Assembly (NCBI GenBank): GCA_003427395.1
Contig: BFEA01000174.1
Location: 1,346,936-1,410,935, forward strand
From: Chara braunii
Taxonomy: Eukaryota; Streptophyta; Charophyceae; Charales; Characeae
Length of the DNA: 64,000 bases
Reading direction: 5' to 3'
Part shown: positions 40,185 through 52,710 of the stretch, one piece after another
Position numbering within the stretch: the stretch's first letter is position 1
Layout of the letters: each line of letters opens with the position of its first letter
The notes under the pieces: model-generated
What the model was told of the DNA's origin: nothing
The model's input: only the letters and a program-made list of their open reading frames with translations
Database searches by the model: none
Translations under genes and position numbers: made by a program

Positions 40185-42353
40185 ATGACACAGAAGGGAG
40201 GGGTGGCGGGGCCTTCTAGGCCAACCTCTGGCAGGGAAAGGCGACAGGGGTTACGACGGGTAACCAATGATTCAAATGGGATGCCAATCTACAAGAAGGG
40301 GGGACAATTTGACGTTGTTCCTGAAGGAGTTCAAGGATTATGCATTCAGAAGGGAGTGAGACACCCCAACCATGTTGCTCAAAGTGACAGGTGTAGGGGA
40401 GTATTAGTTGACGATTGAAGGGATTACCTCCGACTGTCTGGGGTGGACGACCTTCAAAACAGAAATGTGGGCAGAATATGGGGACCTAAGGAGAGATGAA
40501 ATCGAGGATGATATCATCTTCGATGTGACTAATGTGGAGGACTTTGAGGACAACATTGCTCTGTGCGCAGAAAAGAAAGGGTGGAAGGAGGAGGAGACGC
40601 TGGAATTGGTGATGGCAAAAGTGGTCTCCATGGAGTATGATATTGTGAGAAAAATGAAGGAGTCATATTCCTAGGGAGGTTTTCTCGTCAAGTTCAGAAA
40701 AACCTACCCCCTGGATGTACAAAGGCAAAAGAAAATGCAGTTGCTTAAAGAGCATGGATTGTGGATAGGAAGGAGAGAAGAAAGACATGAGATGAAGGCT
40801 CAACAAGAAATTAATGAAGACGATGTGTCCCTCAAACAAGTGCTTGATAGGAAGCAGGACAAGGAGGAAGCAGGGAAGAAAGACTACAAGAGTACAAGAA
40901 AAGGGAAGAAGCAGGGAAAGGAAGCAAAGCAGGGAAGAAAAGGAAGAGAGGAAGCAGGACAAGGAGGAAGAAGAAGAAAGGAAGAAGGACGTGGGGGAGG
41001 AAGAGAAGAAAAAGGAGGACACAGATGAGAATGAGGAAAAGGAAGATAGGGGAAGTCAACTTGAGAGAGAGATCAGGGTGGCAGCATCTGAAAATAAGAA
41101 ATGGAGGAACCAAATGGTCGCTTCGATGAAGAAGGATCAGCTCCCTACAGATGCCCCTCGGAGCATGAAGATCGAAAGGATCTTGTTGTCTGAGATGATC
41201 AGTGGCTCCAAGCTAGCGTCAGACATGGACAGGCTAATCAGGTTGCATGAACTGTTTCGAGAAGACTGTGAATGTTTTCTTGAGGGAGAAACAGAGATGG
41301 CTGAGAAATTGGAGGGATCAGAAGGGAGACAAAGAAGGGATGACGAGACAAGGAGGCTGAAAATTTCAATAAAAGAACTCCAGGACAGGGTGAAAGAGAA
41401 GAGGTAATTACTCACTCAAGGAGTAACAAGTCACATCCCTGAGATCCTAAAAGAAATCCAAAGATTAAAGAAGAGGGAGGAGAACATTGATGTACAGGTG
41501 GAAAAGATGGAAAAAGAGGTGGAAAGCATGAAGGCTGAGGTGTGCAAAGTAGGGGAGGAAGAAAAGAGATTAAAACAACAAGTGGAATCATTGAGCGTTG
41601 CCTTGAGCAACAAGAACAAGGAAGTGGAGAAAGAGAGGGTTGAACGAGAAAGGTTGGAGAAGGAAGTTGGCAAGATGGAAGGGAAGATCAGTGAGCAGGA
41701 AAAAGAGATGGAGGTTGAAATGGAAGGAAGAAAGAAGGAGGATAAGAAATCGGAGGACAGGTGGAAAGAAATGGAGAAGAAGATAGAAAGTCTCAAAATG
41801 GTTAGTCAAAAAGGAGGAGCAGAGGCGTCTACAAAAATTATTGAGTGGAACGGAAAGCTGGGGTTTGAGATTAGGAGTGTTACAGGGCGCTTCAAGCACC
41901 AGGACAGAGCTCAGGTGGAACGGACAGGGAAGTGTTGGGACAGAGAAAAGAAAACAACAATCAGCCCGTTGTCATCTCAACTCTTGCTGACAAGCGTATT
42001 AGTTGATGACATCTGAAGTGGTTGCAAAATCCTCCCATGAATGCGAATCTAGGGTTAGTAAAACGAGACCTTGTTCTAAGATGGGGGGAGTAGGAGGTGA
42101 AAGGGGGATGAAATTTCCACCTCTTCCAGCCAAAAAGACAAAAGGAGAGGACAAAAAGTTGTGCTGGTACTGTATGAAAGGGGTGCATCTGAGGGAAGAT
42201 TGCTTAGGGTTTAAGATTGACGAGGGGAAGGGGTTAGTAAAGTTGGATGAGAACAAGAAGCTTACTGACAGGGAAGGAAACCCTGTTAAGAAAGTCAAGG
42301 ATGGGTTCAGGGCTCAATTATATAAGCAGTTCAACCTCAGTATGGAGGACTAG
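40185..42353 (+). pseudogene. Second Gag-like ORF downstream of integrase (coiled coil and CCHC knuckle)
   Basis: ATG 40185 opens 'MTQKGGVAGPSRPTSGRERR'. Frameshifts near 40400, 40680 and 40815 and a stop at 41406 break it, but the pieces are collinear. About 40815-41060 is a Lys/Glu-rich low-complexity segment. About 41460-41800 is a long heptad-like coiled coil ('VEKMEKEVESMKAEV', 'ERVERERLEKEVGKMEG'). The C-terminal piece (42003-42353) has a zinc knuckle CWYCMKGVHLREDC (CX2CX4HX4C) and then 'LDENKKLTDREGNPVKKV', resembling the segment after the knuckle in gag at 10373-12290. It sits where env-like ORFs lie in some gypsy elements but has no signal or TM segment. I read it as a second RNA-binding Gag-type protein. 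Confidence 0.65.
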
Positions 42354-44146
42354 GGGGAAATTATGCACCTTGGTCTCGTAAGTTTCTCAGTAACCTTTCA
42401 CACTCCTTTCTTTTCTCTTAGTAAGACTTTGTACACTAGGGGTCAGAGATGTAATGTAGGTAGGGACTTTTTCCTTTGGATAATGTTGTACTTTAGCAAC
42501 AGAAAGAGAATTGCTAATTTTTTTATTATTTTTTTTAAACCTGTGTTCTGATATAGATTTAGCTCGGTGTATATACTTTAGTGATTGAGGATAGAGAGGC
42601 GTGTAACCCATACTCCATTTTTCAGTTTTTTAAGAAGGAAGGTCATTTTTTTTACTCAGTCTCCCTTCTCTTGAGTCATATACTATAGATTCTATTCATG
42701 GGGTATGCCAGCGAAAAACACTTTCACTTTCACAACTGAGTTGGTCTAGTGTCTGGTCTTGTTGAATGAAATGTGTATCCTGGATATGTGCGCAAACTGT
42801 GTTATCAAGTCTTGAACTAGGATGCTCATAAAAACACCTAAGTGTTCAAGAAAGATAGGGTAAAATGTGACATGTATAGTCCAAAAAGTATTTTGGCATT
42901 GTTGGTCAGTTGTTTCCATGCTTTGTCTTATATGGTTATTTTTAAGAAAGACCTTAAAAATGGAGTATGAAAAAGTCTAAATTTCTTATGCATTTTGAGC
43001 AACCCTGCGATTCAGGGAAATGTATGTTATGAATGGAATGAATGTTTTTTCTGCCTTCTGACAAGACAAGGAGTCAAACAAATATTTTTTATACCTTTTT
43101 CTTATGGGTATTTGGTTGGCTTTCCTATTCGTTGAAGATGCCCGAGACGTGTGTCTGTCCAGCTTGTGATCGAGGTTTGGGAGACACGACCCCTAAGTGG
43201 CTCTGACGATGCCCCTCGTTCAGTAACAGTATGACAATCATGATATATCATTCTTATTGGTAAAAACAAAATTCATATATACTTTCAAAGAGGTTCATTC
43301 ATCCAAACTGACGAGGGGATAATTTTTTTTGGTCAATTTTTTTTTCATATATATTTTAAAAAATAATTGTTCATCCACTCTAGGAGGTCAGCCGGAGGGA
43401 CTTAAAATTATCAAGCCTATGGTGGAAAATTGGCATCGTTGGGACGTAACTCCCAGCGTGGACTGCTGACCAAGAATAACCAGGCAACAGGTCTTCCGAT
43501 TACGGCCTAGAACTGAAACCTGAGGGGGGGCCTCCTTAATGTTGGAATTGGTTCAAGTAGATATCAGAGGGATCAAGAGTCAGTTCTAGAATGATAGGAG
43601 AATTCTACCCGATATTGCGTAACCAATTACAAGAATCATCGCTAAAGTAAGAACGCGGTGGGCCGTAGTTTGGGCCTGATCAACCGGTTGTGGTGGGTTG
43701 AGGCCAAGGTCGTCGATCCCTTCACATTAGACTTTAGGTGGGACGGTAATTTGACTAAGGTTGAAACCGCGTCCAAAGAGTGGGATTCACTTGTGATTCC
43801 TTACTCCTCGTACACCCAACGAGATCCTGATTAATAAAGTTTAAAGTTGGGGGGAGGAGCTATCATTGTCTTCCTTGATGACCTCCATAACTGTAGTACG
43901 GATTCAGTATCCCCACTCGGGTTTGTATGGAATAATCTTTTCTTGGGGGTTGTCATTTTTTTGGATATGTGGGAGACTCATATTAAAATTATGGCAGTAT
44001 GGACGCACCAAGGAGGACAGTGAGGGTCCTCAAACCGCAACTTCATCCAGGAGATCGTATTTTTACCACTTGTCGCATCAGAAGGCCTTTTTTTGCATTT
44101 AGATTCCCCAGCGACGGGGACGTCGGTTAATGGGGTTTGGGAATAC
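42354..44146 (+). other. 3' untranslated region of the older element with a G-rich tract
   Basis: 1.8 kb without a credible gene. A purine tract GGGGGGAGGAG at 43849-43859 looks like a polypurine tract but lies about 290 bases before the TGTCGG at 44147. Directly before TGTCGG, 'aatggggtttgggaatac' is a weaker candidate. T-rich runs at about 43320-43365. Confidence 0.5.
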
Positions 44147-44844
44147 TGTCGGAGCCGATACCCTTACAAGAGTATCCGCTCATGATTTTGTAGTCGACAC
44201 AACGTCGGCGCCAACAACCAGGCTGAAGACGAGGCTAAAAACGGAAAAAGATGTAAATCCTTCAACTGTTATGGTCGATAAAGTTTTGCAATCGCAAGCG
44301 CAAGAACGGCGCACACAGACTAGAGTCAGTAGTTAAATATTTTTCGAGGGCTCGTGTGCCTTGTTGTGGCGAACGCAGTGATGGTAAAGATTAGTGGATA
44401 AAAATTTGAATGACCGCGCGCGCCACTTTGACCCGCGCAAAGGCTGAAAAAGGGTTAGTAAATTAAACCTCCGACCACAAAGGTGGGAAGGTTAGTCTAA
44501 CAAAAAGGGTCGCACGGAAGGCAACAACGATTTTTTTTCAGTTTATCGACGATTAAGAAGGTATGTTTGGTTAGGCTTAAATCAGTAGGCGTCGAATGTA
44601 TCGAGTAAACAAGGCGGCAAAACTACTTGTCACAGATTAAGACGTAAGGGTGAAATTACTAAAGGCCCCGACCATGCGGCCCGGGGGGGAACTGCTAAGG
44701 AAGCCAGACTGCCGTAGTGGGCTAAGATAGTTAGCAGAAATCTGAGTCTACCCCTAGGAAAGGTTGTAGGCAATGCATCAGTCAGAAAAGGGAGGGGAGG
44801 GGCCGTACTATACTTATAGGGGGAAAGCTCCTAGTATAGCTGAA

Positions 44845-44930
44845 CTAGGAGCTAGCCTAGTAGGTACGAGTACAAACTGACATGCCAGAAACACATGGAT
44901 CGAATCCGCCCGACCTCGGCCTAGCCCCTC
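44845..44930 (+). pseudogene. tRNA-like segment in repeat X (plus strand)
   Basis: A box TAGCCTAGTAGG (44853-44864) and B box GGATCGAATCC (44897-44907) stand 44 bases apart as in Pol III genes, but cloverleaf stems are poor. The flanks 'aggagctagcc' and 'ggcctagcccct' form a long stem. Counterpart at about 54590-54680. Confidence 0.5.
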
Positions 44931-44979
44931 TTTTACTGAAAAACGGCGTTGTGGCCGTCCGATATTTTTTTCACCCGCC

Positions 44980-45095
44980 CAAAATGGGGAGGGCTCGAAC
45001 CCTCGACCTCCTATGGAATCATTAGTAGGAGGTAGGTTGCCCATTCCAATTAGTGTAGGAATTAGCGGGGTTTGAACCCGCGACTTTAGACTTAG
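44980..45095 (-). pseudogene. Two tRNA-like 3' halves in repeat X (minus strand)
   Basis: On the minus strand T arms read GAGGGTTCGAGCCCTC (about 44989-45004) and GCGGGTTCAAACCCCGC (about 45064-45080). The first is followed by CCCATTT, pairable with GAATGGG upstream (7 bp), but the D arm is missing. X' has one counterpart at about 54728-54770 with GCAGGTTCGAGTCCTGC. Confidence 0.55.
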
Positions 45096-45459
45096 AAGTA
45101 GTTGTTGTTAGTTAGTTAGTTAGGCTCCCGCCCACACACGACGGGAGCCCTACACTTGGTCTGCACGAGAAGTTAGTAGTTAGATTCTTTATCTTTTTCT
45201 TTTTCTTTTACTTTTTTTTGTTTTTGTTAGATTCGGTTTGGCCGAACTTTGCTTTTAGTAGGATTCATATTAGTGAATTTGCCTCGACAAAAGGGCGGAT
45301 TCATAGGCTGAGAACTATACTACTCGTGATACACACAAAAGACAAGAACCATGAATGTGTACAATTCCGCGTTTATGCTGAAGATTCACTCTCATTTTTT
45401 TTTGTGAACTTCAAGTGTAGTACAGTGAAGATTGTAGGCTGCACGCCTCGCTGAGATCT

Positions 45460-46790
45460 CGGTTCCTCGAAGATCTCGGGCATAGGGAAGTTCACTGCAA
45501 AGTAGATGTAGGGGACGAGCGTACGGGAACGAATGTGCGAGTGAGGCAATCGCGAGGGGGGAGGAGCGTGCAGAAGAGCGCGAGGTGCGAGCGAAAACAA
45601 GCGTGAAGGAGAAGCGTGCATACAAGCGAGAGAAAAGGGCGAGGGAGAAACGATTGTAGCATGCACAGACAGGACGGCACATGTAGTAATAGAGAATAGA
45701 GAACACAAAGAGGAGGAAGAGAACAAGCGAAGAAAGGAGAAGGGAAAGAAGAGAACTCGAAGAGGAAAGCGAAAGGACAGGTGTTGAAGGAAGGAGAAGG
45801 AGGGGGGGGCGAAGAAGGAAAGAAGGGAGAGAAAGTTTACTTGCCTGATTGCTGGCGAAGACAGATCGGCGAGGAACGTGTACCAAACTTGTCTCGTACT
45901 GCGGATTCAACGGGCAGTGCATCGTGACAGATCGTGTTGAAGGAAACACGGAGAAAACAGGTAAGTCTCGTACCCTGCGACTGGCTACACACTACCTTTG
46001 TCGATAGGATAAACGAAATCGAATGAATATAGCGTTGCATCATGGAAGGATATACTACGATTGAGCATATCTATCTCGCAGTTGGTCTCGTAATACCCCC
46101 GTCGATAGATTAGGTGAAATCGGATGAATCTTCCGCTAGAGCTGGAAACATACACTGCCACACTCGGGTGTGTGTGTGTGTGTGTGTATGTGTGTGTGTG
46201 AGTATGTGTGTGTATGCGTATGTGTGTGTGTGTATGTGTGTGTGTGTGTGTGTGTGTTTGTGTGTGTAAGAGAGAGAGAGGGAGGGAGGATGTGTGAATG
46301 TATGTGGGAGAGAAAGAAAGGTCTTACCATAGGGGGTCGGTGGAATTCCGACGAGACAGTCAGGACAATCAAACTTTTCGTTGTGGAAACAACTAGGACG
46401 ACAGACACACTCGCGAGAAAGCGCATGAAAAAGAAGAAGAAGAAGAAGAAGAAGAAGAAGAAGAGGAAGGGGAAAAGGAAGAAGAAAAAGGGGGAGAAGA
46501 AGAGGGAGAGGGACAGGATACTCGGCAAGCCTCATCCAGAACTTACCATATCGGAGGGCAGAAACTTCTAGGACGTGTATGCATTGGCCGACGACGTAAA
46601 AGGGTTGCGCCCGGCACAATGGTATCAGGCAGGTAAGGTAGCTTATTTCTTTATATTATTATGATTGGTATTACTGTTTATTATTATTTATTGTGATTTT
46701 ATTAATTTATTATTATTAATTATTATAACCATTATTATTATTATTATTATTAACAATCCCAAACGATAGTAAATTATTAATTCAGAATTC
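45460..46790. repeat. Purine-rich segment with (TG)n and (AAG)n tracts
   Basis: AG-rich stretches at 45690-45835 and 46270-46320, (TG)n at 46168-46263 and (AAG)n at about 46431-46463. (ATT)n follows at 46655-46755. Open frames here are low complexity. A similar purine-rich part lies between X' and Z' (55.86-57.26 kb). Confidence 0.8.
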
Positions 46791-47202
46791 GATCCCTTGG
46801 TACACGTGGCATCTGAGTGTTGGGGAACGAGGTAGTGAGTGAGGTGAAAGACATACCTGGTGCTGGAAGCGTGCGACATTGGTTGCTGTGTGTTCGTACT
46901 TCGGAGGGCTGTTGTCGTCATCATTCGGCATGGTACTCTAGGCTAGAAAGGATCTGCCATCTGTAGTCTGGGCGCCGAGCGCCAGATAGGATATCAACAT
47001 TGGTTTTTCGTTGATGACAACGATGAGACTATTCTTGCATTGTTAATTATGAGCTTTTGGTGTCTCCTTATTTGGTGACACTCGTGATGCAATTCTGCTA
47101 TTGGTTCGAGGTCATGACTATTTGGTCACATGTGAATGTTACTGTTTGATTTCGGAGGTTCACTATCGCTCATTTTCCATGAATCTTATTTGAATTAATT
47201 GT

Positions 47203-47210
<8 letters not shown>
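46790..47210. repeat. Repeat Z, first copy
   Basis: About 420 bp matching 57650-58065. The best shared run is 'tagtctgggcgccgagcgcc' followed by 'agataggatatcaac'. (ATT)n follows directly in both copies. No gene recognised. Confidence 0.85.
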
Positions 47211-47266
<56 letters not shown>

Positions 47267-49013
47267 CATTTTATTTTTGTTATTATTATTTTATCGCCAG
47301 ACGTATTTTTCTTCACTCTTCATGCACATGAGAATAGGCTTCACACCAGACAGGTGACGAACGCCCACTCAAAAGCTCGGAGGATATGAAACCAAGCCCA
47401 CAGTTCGATTACAAGCACGCTTCAGGTGGCTACAGCACACCGACGTCCGACAAACTCCTTGTTTGTCACTATGTTCAACCCCGCCGTCACCCGCAACGCA
47501 CTATATCATATGCATACGCTCGCACAGAGACAGAATGACAGACACGAACAGATGAAAACAAACAGATAGACAGACAAAAGGGTACAAACAATTACTTAGA
47601 CAAGTACACACAGACAGATAAACGTAGACAAAGATACACAGGCAGGAACATACAGACAAAACAGACAAAGACGGAGACAAGCAGATATAAACATGTAGAT
47701 TTCAATGCACACAATGAAATATATGCAGTGTCTCAGACTATGTGGCATACACACAGACAAAATGATACGTCCGGTCACACATAGACTGACACTGTTACGC
47801 CCGGTCGCACATAAACAAACATTGTGACCCAGATAGATACGCACATAGAAGGGGTAACACTCACCAACAACAGTAACACACACGCGCGCGCACACAGAGG
47901 TAGAACGAAGAAACAAGAACAGACAAATATACAAATAGTAACAAATAGACAAACGGCAACAGCTCGGTACAACCAGACAAACAAACAACAACAGACCAGC
48001 ACACAGACAAACAAACACAGTGAGAAAGAGAGGGAGGAACAGATATAGGGAAAGGTAGACGAATAGACAGTGACAGACAGACAAACAAACAGAGAACAGA
48101 CATGCAAACAGACCAAGCAGACATACAGACCGATCGAACAGACAAGACAGAAAAGAAAGACTGACAAGCAGACAGTCGGAACAGACAGACACAAAACTGG
48201 CTTACAGGCACAGGCTGATACCGACAGACGAACAAACAGGTGGACGAACAAGAACAAACAAACAAGACAGATAGTCTGCCTAGTGGATCATTTGACAGAT
48301 GGATAAGGGTTCACCGCCTCGCCCATGGATGTGTGCATGCGAGTAAAGTAAGAGGGTGAGATACGAGAACAGACAGATATGGCAAACTTGTCACAAACGA
48401 ATACAGACTGTCAGCTGTAGGCCAGCAGTGGCGACAGGCAGCGTAAGACATACAAAACTAACACAGAAAGACAGACAGACATCCATACACGGGCAGACAA
48501 ACAAAAAAAAAACAGATAGACAACCGCACAAATAACCAAGACACGAACAGATAGACATGAAATACCGAGCAGATAAACGAACACTGACAAACAAAGGGAC
48601 ATACATGACATAGAGAGGGAGACTAAAGAGAGAGAGAGAATGATGATGATGATGATGATGTCAGGGCACATACCTGGTATGGGTGACGACCTGCAATGGT
48701 CGACATCTTCAAGTACCTTGTTGACTGCTGACGTCAACAGTTGCATTGTTAATTAGTAGGCTAGTAGTAGTTGTGTAGGGAGTAGGTTGGGCGCCAAGTA
48801 GGGAGAAGGGTCTGGACACGTATGTTGGTGATGCGGAGAGTATGTTCTCGTCGACACTCGAATTCAGTATTTTGGTGCGGTGTCGGTGCAGTCCTGTTTT
48901 CTAGGCTGTTCCAAGCTTCCTCACATTCAATGTGACCTTGCAGACTGAAATCTGTCATTTTACCTTCCTTGAATCATTAATATTATAATTTTATTATAAT
49001 GATTATGATTATG

Positions 49014-49064
<51 letters not shown>

Positions 49065-49685
49065 GTTATTATTATCATTAAGAAGTATTACTGGTAATTT
49101 AGTCACAACATCAACTTCAACTGTGGACATACGAGATCTGATTGTACGAGAGGCGAGGATTGGACGTAAGGGGAAGGTGGTCGCAGGGAGGAAAAGAAGA
49201 ATGAAGACGAGGAAGAAGAGGAAGACTGAGAGGAAGAGAAGAAGTGGGGAGAACTGCATGCACACACACGCCTTGAGAACAAACACGCAGAACGACAAAG
49301 CACGTACACACATGATCTTAGGAAACAGGCAGGCTGGACAACAAACATGCACCCACATGGTCTTGCGAACTCGCAAGGCATTGAACATGCGCGGTTCTAG
49401 GAGCACGCGTGTAGAACAACGACCGGGTTGCTATACCCAAGGTGATGCATCAATAAGACGTCTTCGCTCGCTTGTTCCCTGAACGGTTGATCGAAGCATT
49501 TGACTAAGTGTTTAACTTTTCGATATTATTACTATTAATATTATTATTATTATTATTTTCATTACTATTATTATTGTTGCGACTATTATTACTATTGTTA
49601 TTATTATTATCAATACTGTAAATAATTACCATTTTTGATAGTTAATATTATTTTATTATCATTATTGCTTCACTTATTCTTATTA

Positions 49686-49764
<79 letters not shown>

Positions 49765-49779
49765 CAGTTGTTTTACTGT

Positions 49780-50140
49780 TGAAGCACCACGAGTTGGGCG
49801 AGGGCCGGAGAGTGAAGAAAGTATGGGGCATTTGGAGAGGAGAGAGACGGTGTCACTATGTGACGGTGCATGTCTCCTCCATCCTTCCCCGTCCTTGTCT
49901 TGATTGGATCCTCTCAAAGTACCCGTCTCCTTGACTATGATTGGCTGATGATGTATTTTCATTAAAATAATACTGGCCTCCGTTAACTCTAAGTACCAAC
50001 AATCAGTTGCATGGACCATACATCTCCTGTTACAGGGCGATTGCGAGAGCTCTGCCGGAACTCAGGAGGAGTTCTGCAGGCAGGGAACTATGAGGTACGC
50101 GTCACCCAACCCTTTCCCGTATACCCTTACAAGCTACGCC
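49780..50140. repeat. Segment W, first copy
   Basis: About 360 bp absent from the left Y block but present in diverged form at 62.91-63.24 kb ('ggggcat-tggagaggagaga', 'cagggcgattgcg(a/g)gagctctgccgg'). Confidence 0.8.
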
Positions 50141-50489
50141 CTTCTATTGGACTGCCTGTATGGCTGTGTGACATACTGCTTGTGCTTTCTTCAGGACTAA
50201 GATAATCAAAAAGGAAAAGAATATGATTGGAAAAAGAATCATGCCTCGTGAAATGCAAGGAACCTAAATTAACCCAGAAGGAACCGAGACTGTTTTTTGA
50301 AGGACAAAGTGGTGCGATAAAGGCTCATGTGTGAGCCGTCGTGCTACTTATGTATGCGCTGACTTGATTAAGGGTTGACAATTAGGTACTCTCAACCGTA
50401 ACGACTGTCGTCGTGACGGGAAGAGGTATCAAACAATAACTTATAAACTAAATTAGGTACTCTCTACCGTAACGACTATCGTCGTAACC

Positions 50490-51065
50490 NNNNNNNNNNN
50501 NNNNNNNNNNNNNNNNNNNNNNNNNNNNNNNNNNNNNNNNNNNNNNNNNNNNNNNNNNNNNNNNNNNNNNNNNNNNNNNNNNNNNNNNNNNNNNNNNNNN
50601 NNNNNNNNNNNNNNNNNNNNNNNNNNNNNNNNNNNNNNNNNNNNNNNNNNNNNNNNNNNNNNNNNNNNNNNNNNNNNNNNNNNNNNNNNNNNNNNNNNNN
50701 NNNNNNNNNNNNNNNNNNNNNNNNNNNNNNNNNNNNNNNNNNNNNNNNNNNNNNNNNNNNNNNNNNNNNNNNNNNNNNNNNNNNNNNNNNNNNNNNNNNN
50801 NNNNNNNNNNNNNNNNNNNNNNNNNNNNNNNNNNNNNNNNNNNNNNNNNNNNNNNNNNNNNNNNNNNNNNNNNNNNNNNNNNNNNNNNNNNNNNNNNNNN
50901 NNNNNNNNNNNNNNNNNNNNNNNNNNNNNNNNNNNNNNNNNNNNNNNNNNNNNNNNNNNNNNNNNNNNNNNNNNNNNNNNNNNNNNNNNNNNNNNNNNNN
51001 NNNNNNNNNNNNNNNNNNNNNNNNNNNNNNNNNNNNNNNNNNNNNNNNNNNNNNNNNNNNNNNNN
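50490..51065. other. Assembly gap (576 N) inside the 71-bp tandem array
   Basis: Array units are readable at 50380-50489 and from 51066, so the gap probably hides about eight more units or a collapsed repeat. Confidence 0.99.
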
Positions 51066-51279
51066 GCTAAATTAGGTACTCTCTACTGTAACGACTGTCG
51101 TCGTGACGGAAAGAGGTATCGGACGATAACTTATGAGCTAAATTAAGTACTCTCTACCGTAACGACTGTCGTCGTGACGGGAAGAGGTATCTGACAATAA
51201 CTTATGAACTAAATTCTCTGCAGGATCGACTGTTGTCGTGACGGAAAGAGGTGTTTGACACTAACTAATGAACTAAATG

Positions 51280-52710
51280 TGATACTCATGTATGAGTTAC
51301 CTTACCATCGGCCGGATCGACTGTCGTCGTGACGGAAAGAGGTGTTTGACACTAACTTATGAACTAAATGAGGAACTCATGTATGAGTTACCTTACTATC
51401 TGCCGGATCGACTGTCATCGTGACGATCAGAGGTGTCTAACATTAACTTATGAACTAACTTAGGTGCTCATGTGTGAGTTACCTTACCGTGTTCCGGATC
51501 GACTGTCGTCGTGATGAGCAGAGGTGTCTAGCATTAACTTATGAACTAAGTTAGGTACTCATGTGTGAGTTGCCTTTCCGGATCAACTGTCGTTGTGAAG
51601 GAGAGAAGAGTCTGACACTTAGAAATAATAAAGGGAGACTCTTGTGCGGGTCGCCCTGCTAGCCTATCGGACCAGTCCCCGAAGGCAGTAGAAAACCCAT
51701 GTGTGGGTTGGACACTTGCCTTATGAAACTGGGATGATTGACAAAATTTGAGATTGGTTGTACTCCTGTGTGTGTTACCTCTCCACCTTGAGTAACTAAG
51801 ATCTGCTTGATTGTGAAAAGTGAACTCAGGAGATTTTGGTACTAACTTCCTTTCTTATTAGCGGCTCAGAAAAATTTGGTTTTTGCACTTATTTAAGGTG
51901 TAGTAGGGGGCTCCACGGAGGGTCATCCTATTCACACACCTGAGTCTAAGGCTGGCTAACAACCTGCAGAGAGTAGGAAATCACGTTGCTACTCTTTCTT
52001 TCCTAGCTTACTTACCCTTAGACAGTCCGACCACCAAACCGATAATAGGGAGGCTTCTGTAGGAGTTATCCTATTACTTGTTTAACGGCTGGACTACTCA
52101 TTCCCTAAGGAAAGTAGTAGAGGGGCCTCTGCTGAGGTCTGTCTATTACCTACTTGAGCTTATATTAACTTACGAGGAGAGTACTCCTGTAGGAGTACCC
52201 TAAACACTCGTCTTTTGTCCAAACTAACCCGGTCTCAGGCCGGTCAGCTTCGGAAGGGCAAACAGGATACCCTTGTCAGGCTTATCCTAATGCTCTCATG
52301 AAGAGGACCTTGTCACGTGATAGTAAGAGACTCTTGTGCGGGTCGCCCATTATTCACGCAGACCGTTTTTAACCTCTGGGAAGGGGGTGACATCCAGATC
52401 TTTCAGAAGGATATCTAAAGCAAGTAGTAGGGTGTTTCTGTAGGAGCCTCAACTATTTGTTAAAGGAAGGATGCTCATGTGTGAGTCATCCTGCTACTCT
52501 GATTATATCATATGTATATATTAAGTGAGGAAAACTAAAAAGGGAATCAAATACTCATGTGTGACTTACTCGAACTGTCTGATTGATTAACAAATTGCTT
52601 GGTATTGATCAAGTAGCAAGAGATTCATGTCTGAATCGACCTGCTACTTGGGATTGTTAACACAAATACAATAGAAAGAAAGGAACAATGCTCCTGTTGG
52701 AGCAAGGTCT
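51280..52710 (+). other. Hairpin series in Y' (counterpart of 3819-5240)
   Basis: The same ordered stem-loops with substitutions that mostly keep pairing. At 52434-52447 the stem GTTTC-tgta-GGAGC corresponds to GCTTT-tgta-AGAGC at 4955-4968 (the T-A pair closest to the loop became C-G). At 52124-52139 GGCCTC/GAGGTC replaces GGCCTT/GGGGTC. At 52181-52198 GTACTCC/GGAGTAC is perfect, whereas the left copy has a C-A mismatch. Confidence 0.7.

Larger units (their letters stand above)
44147..45240. repeat. Repeat X, first copy
   Basis: Diverged direct repeat of 53990-55047, with a third, partial copy from about 63385. Shared landmarks: TGTCGGAGC-GATACCCTTAC, 'ccgctcatgattttgtagtcg', 'ccgcgc-cgccactttgacccgcgcaaag', 'gggaaggttagtctaaca', 'gaactaggagctagcc', tRNA-like segments and a T-rich end. 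Confidence 0.8.

Noticed and set aside
44980-45095. Functional tRNA genes
   Set aside because: T arms and B boxes are good, but D arms or anticodon stems are missing or mispaired. Called tRNA-like only.
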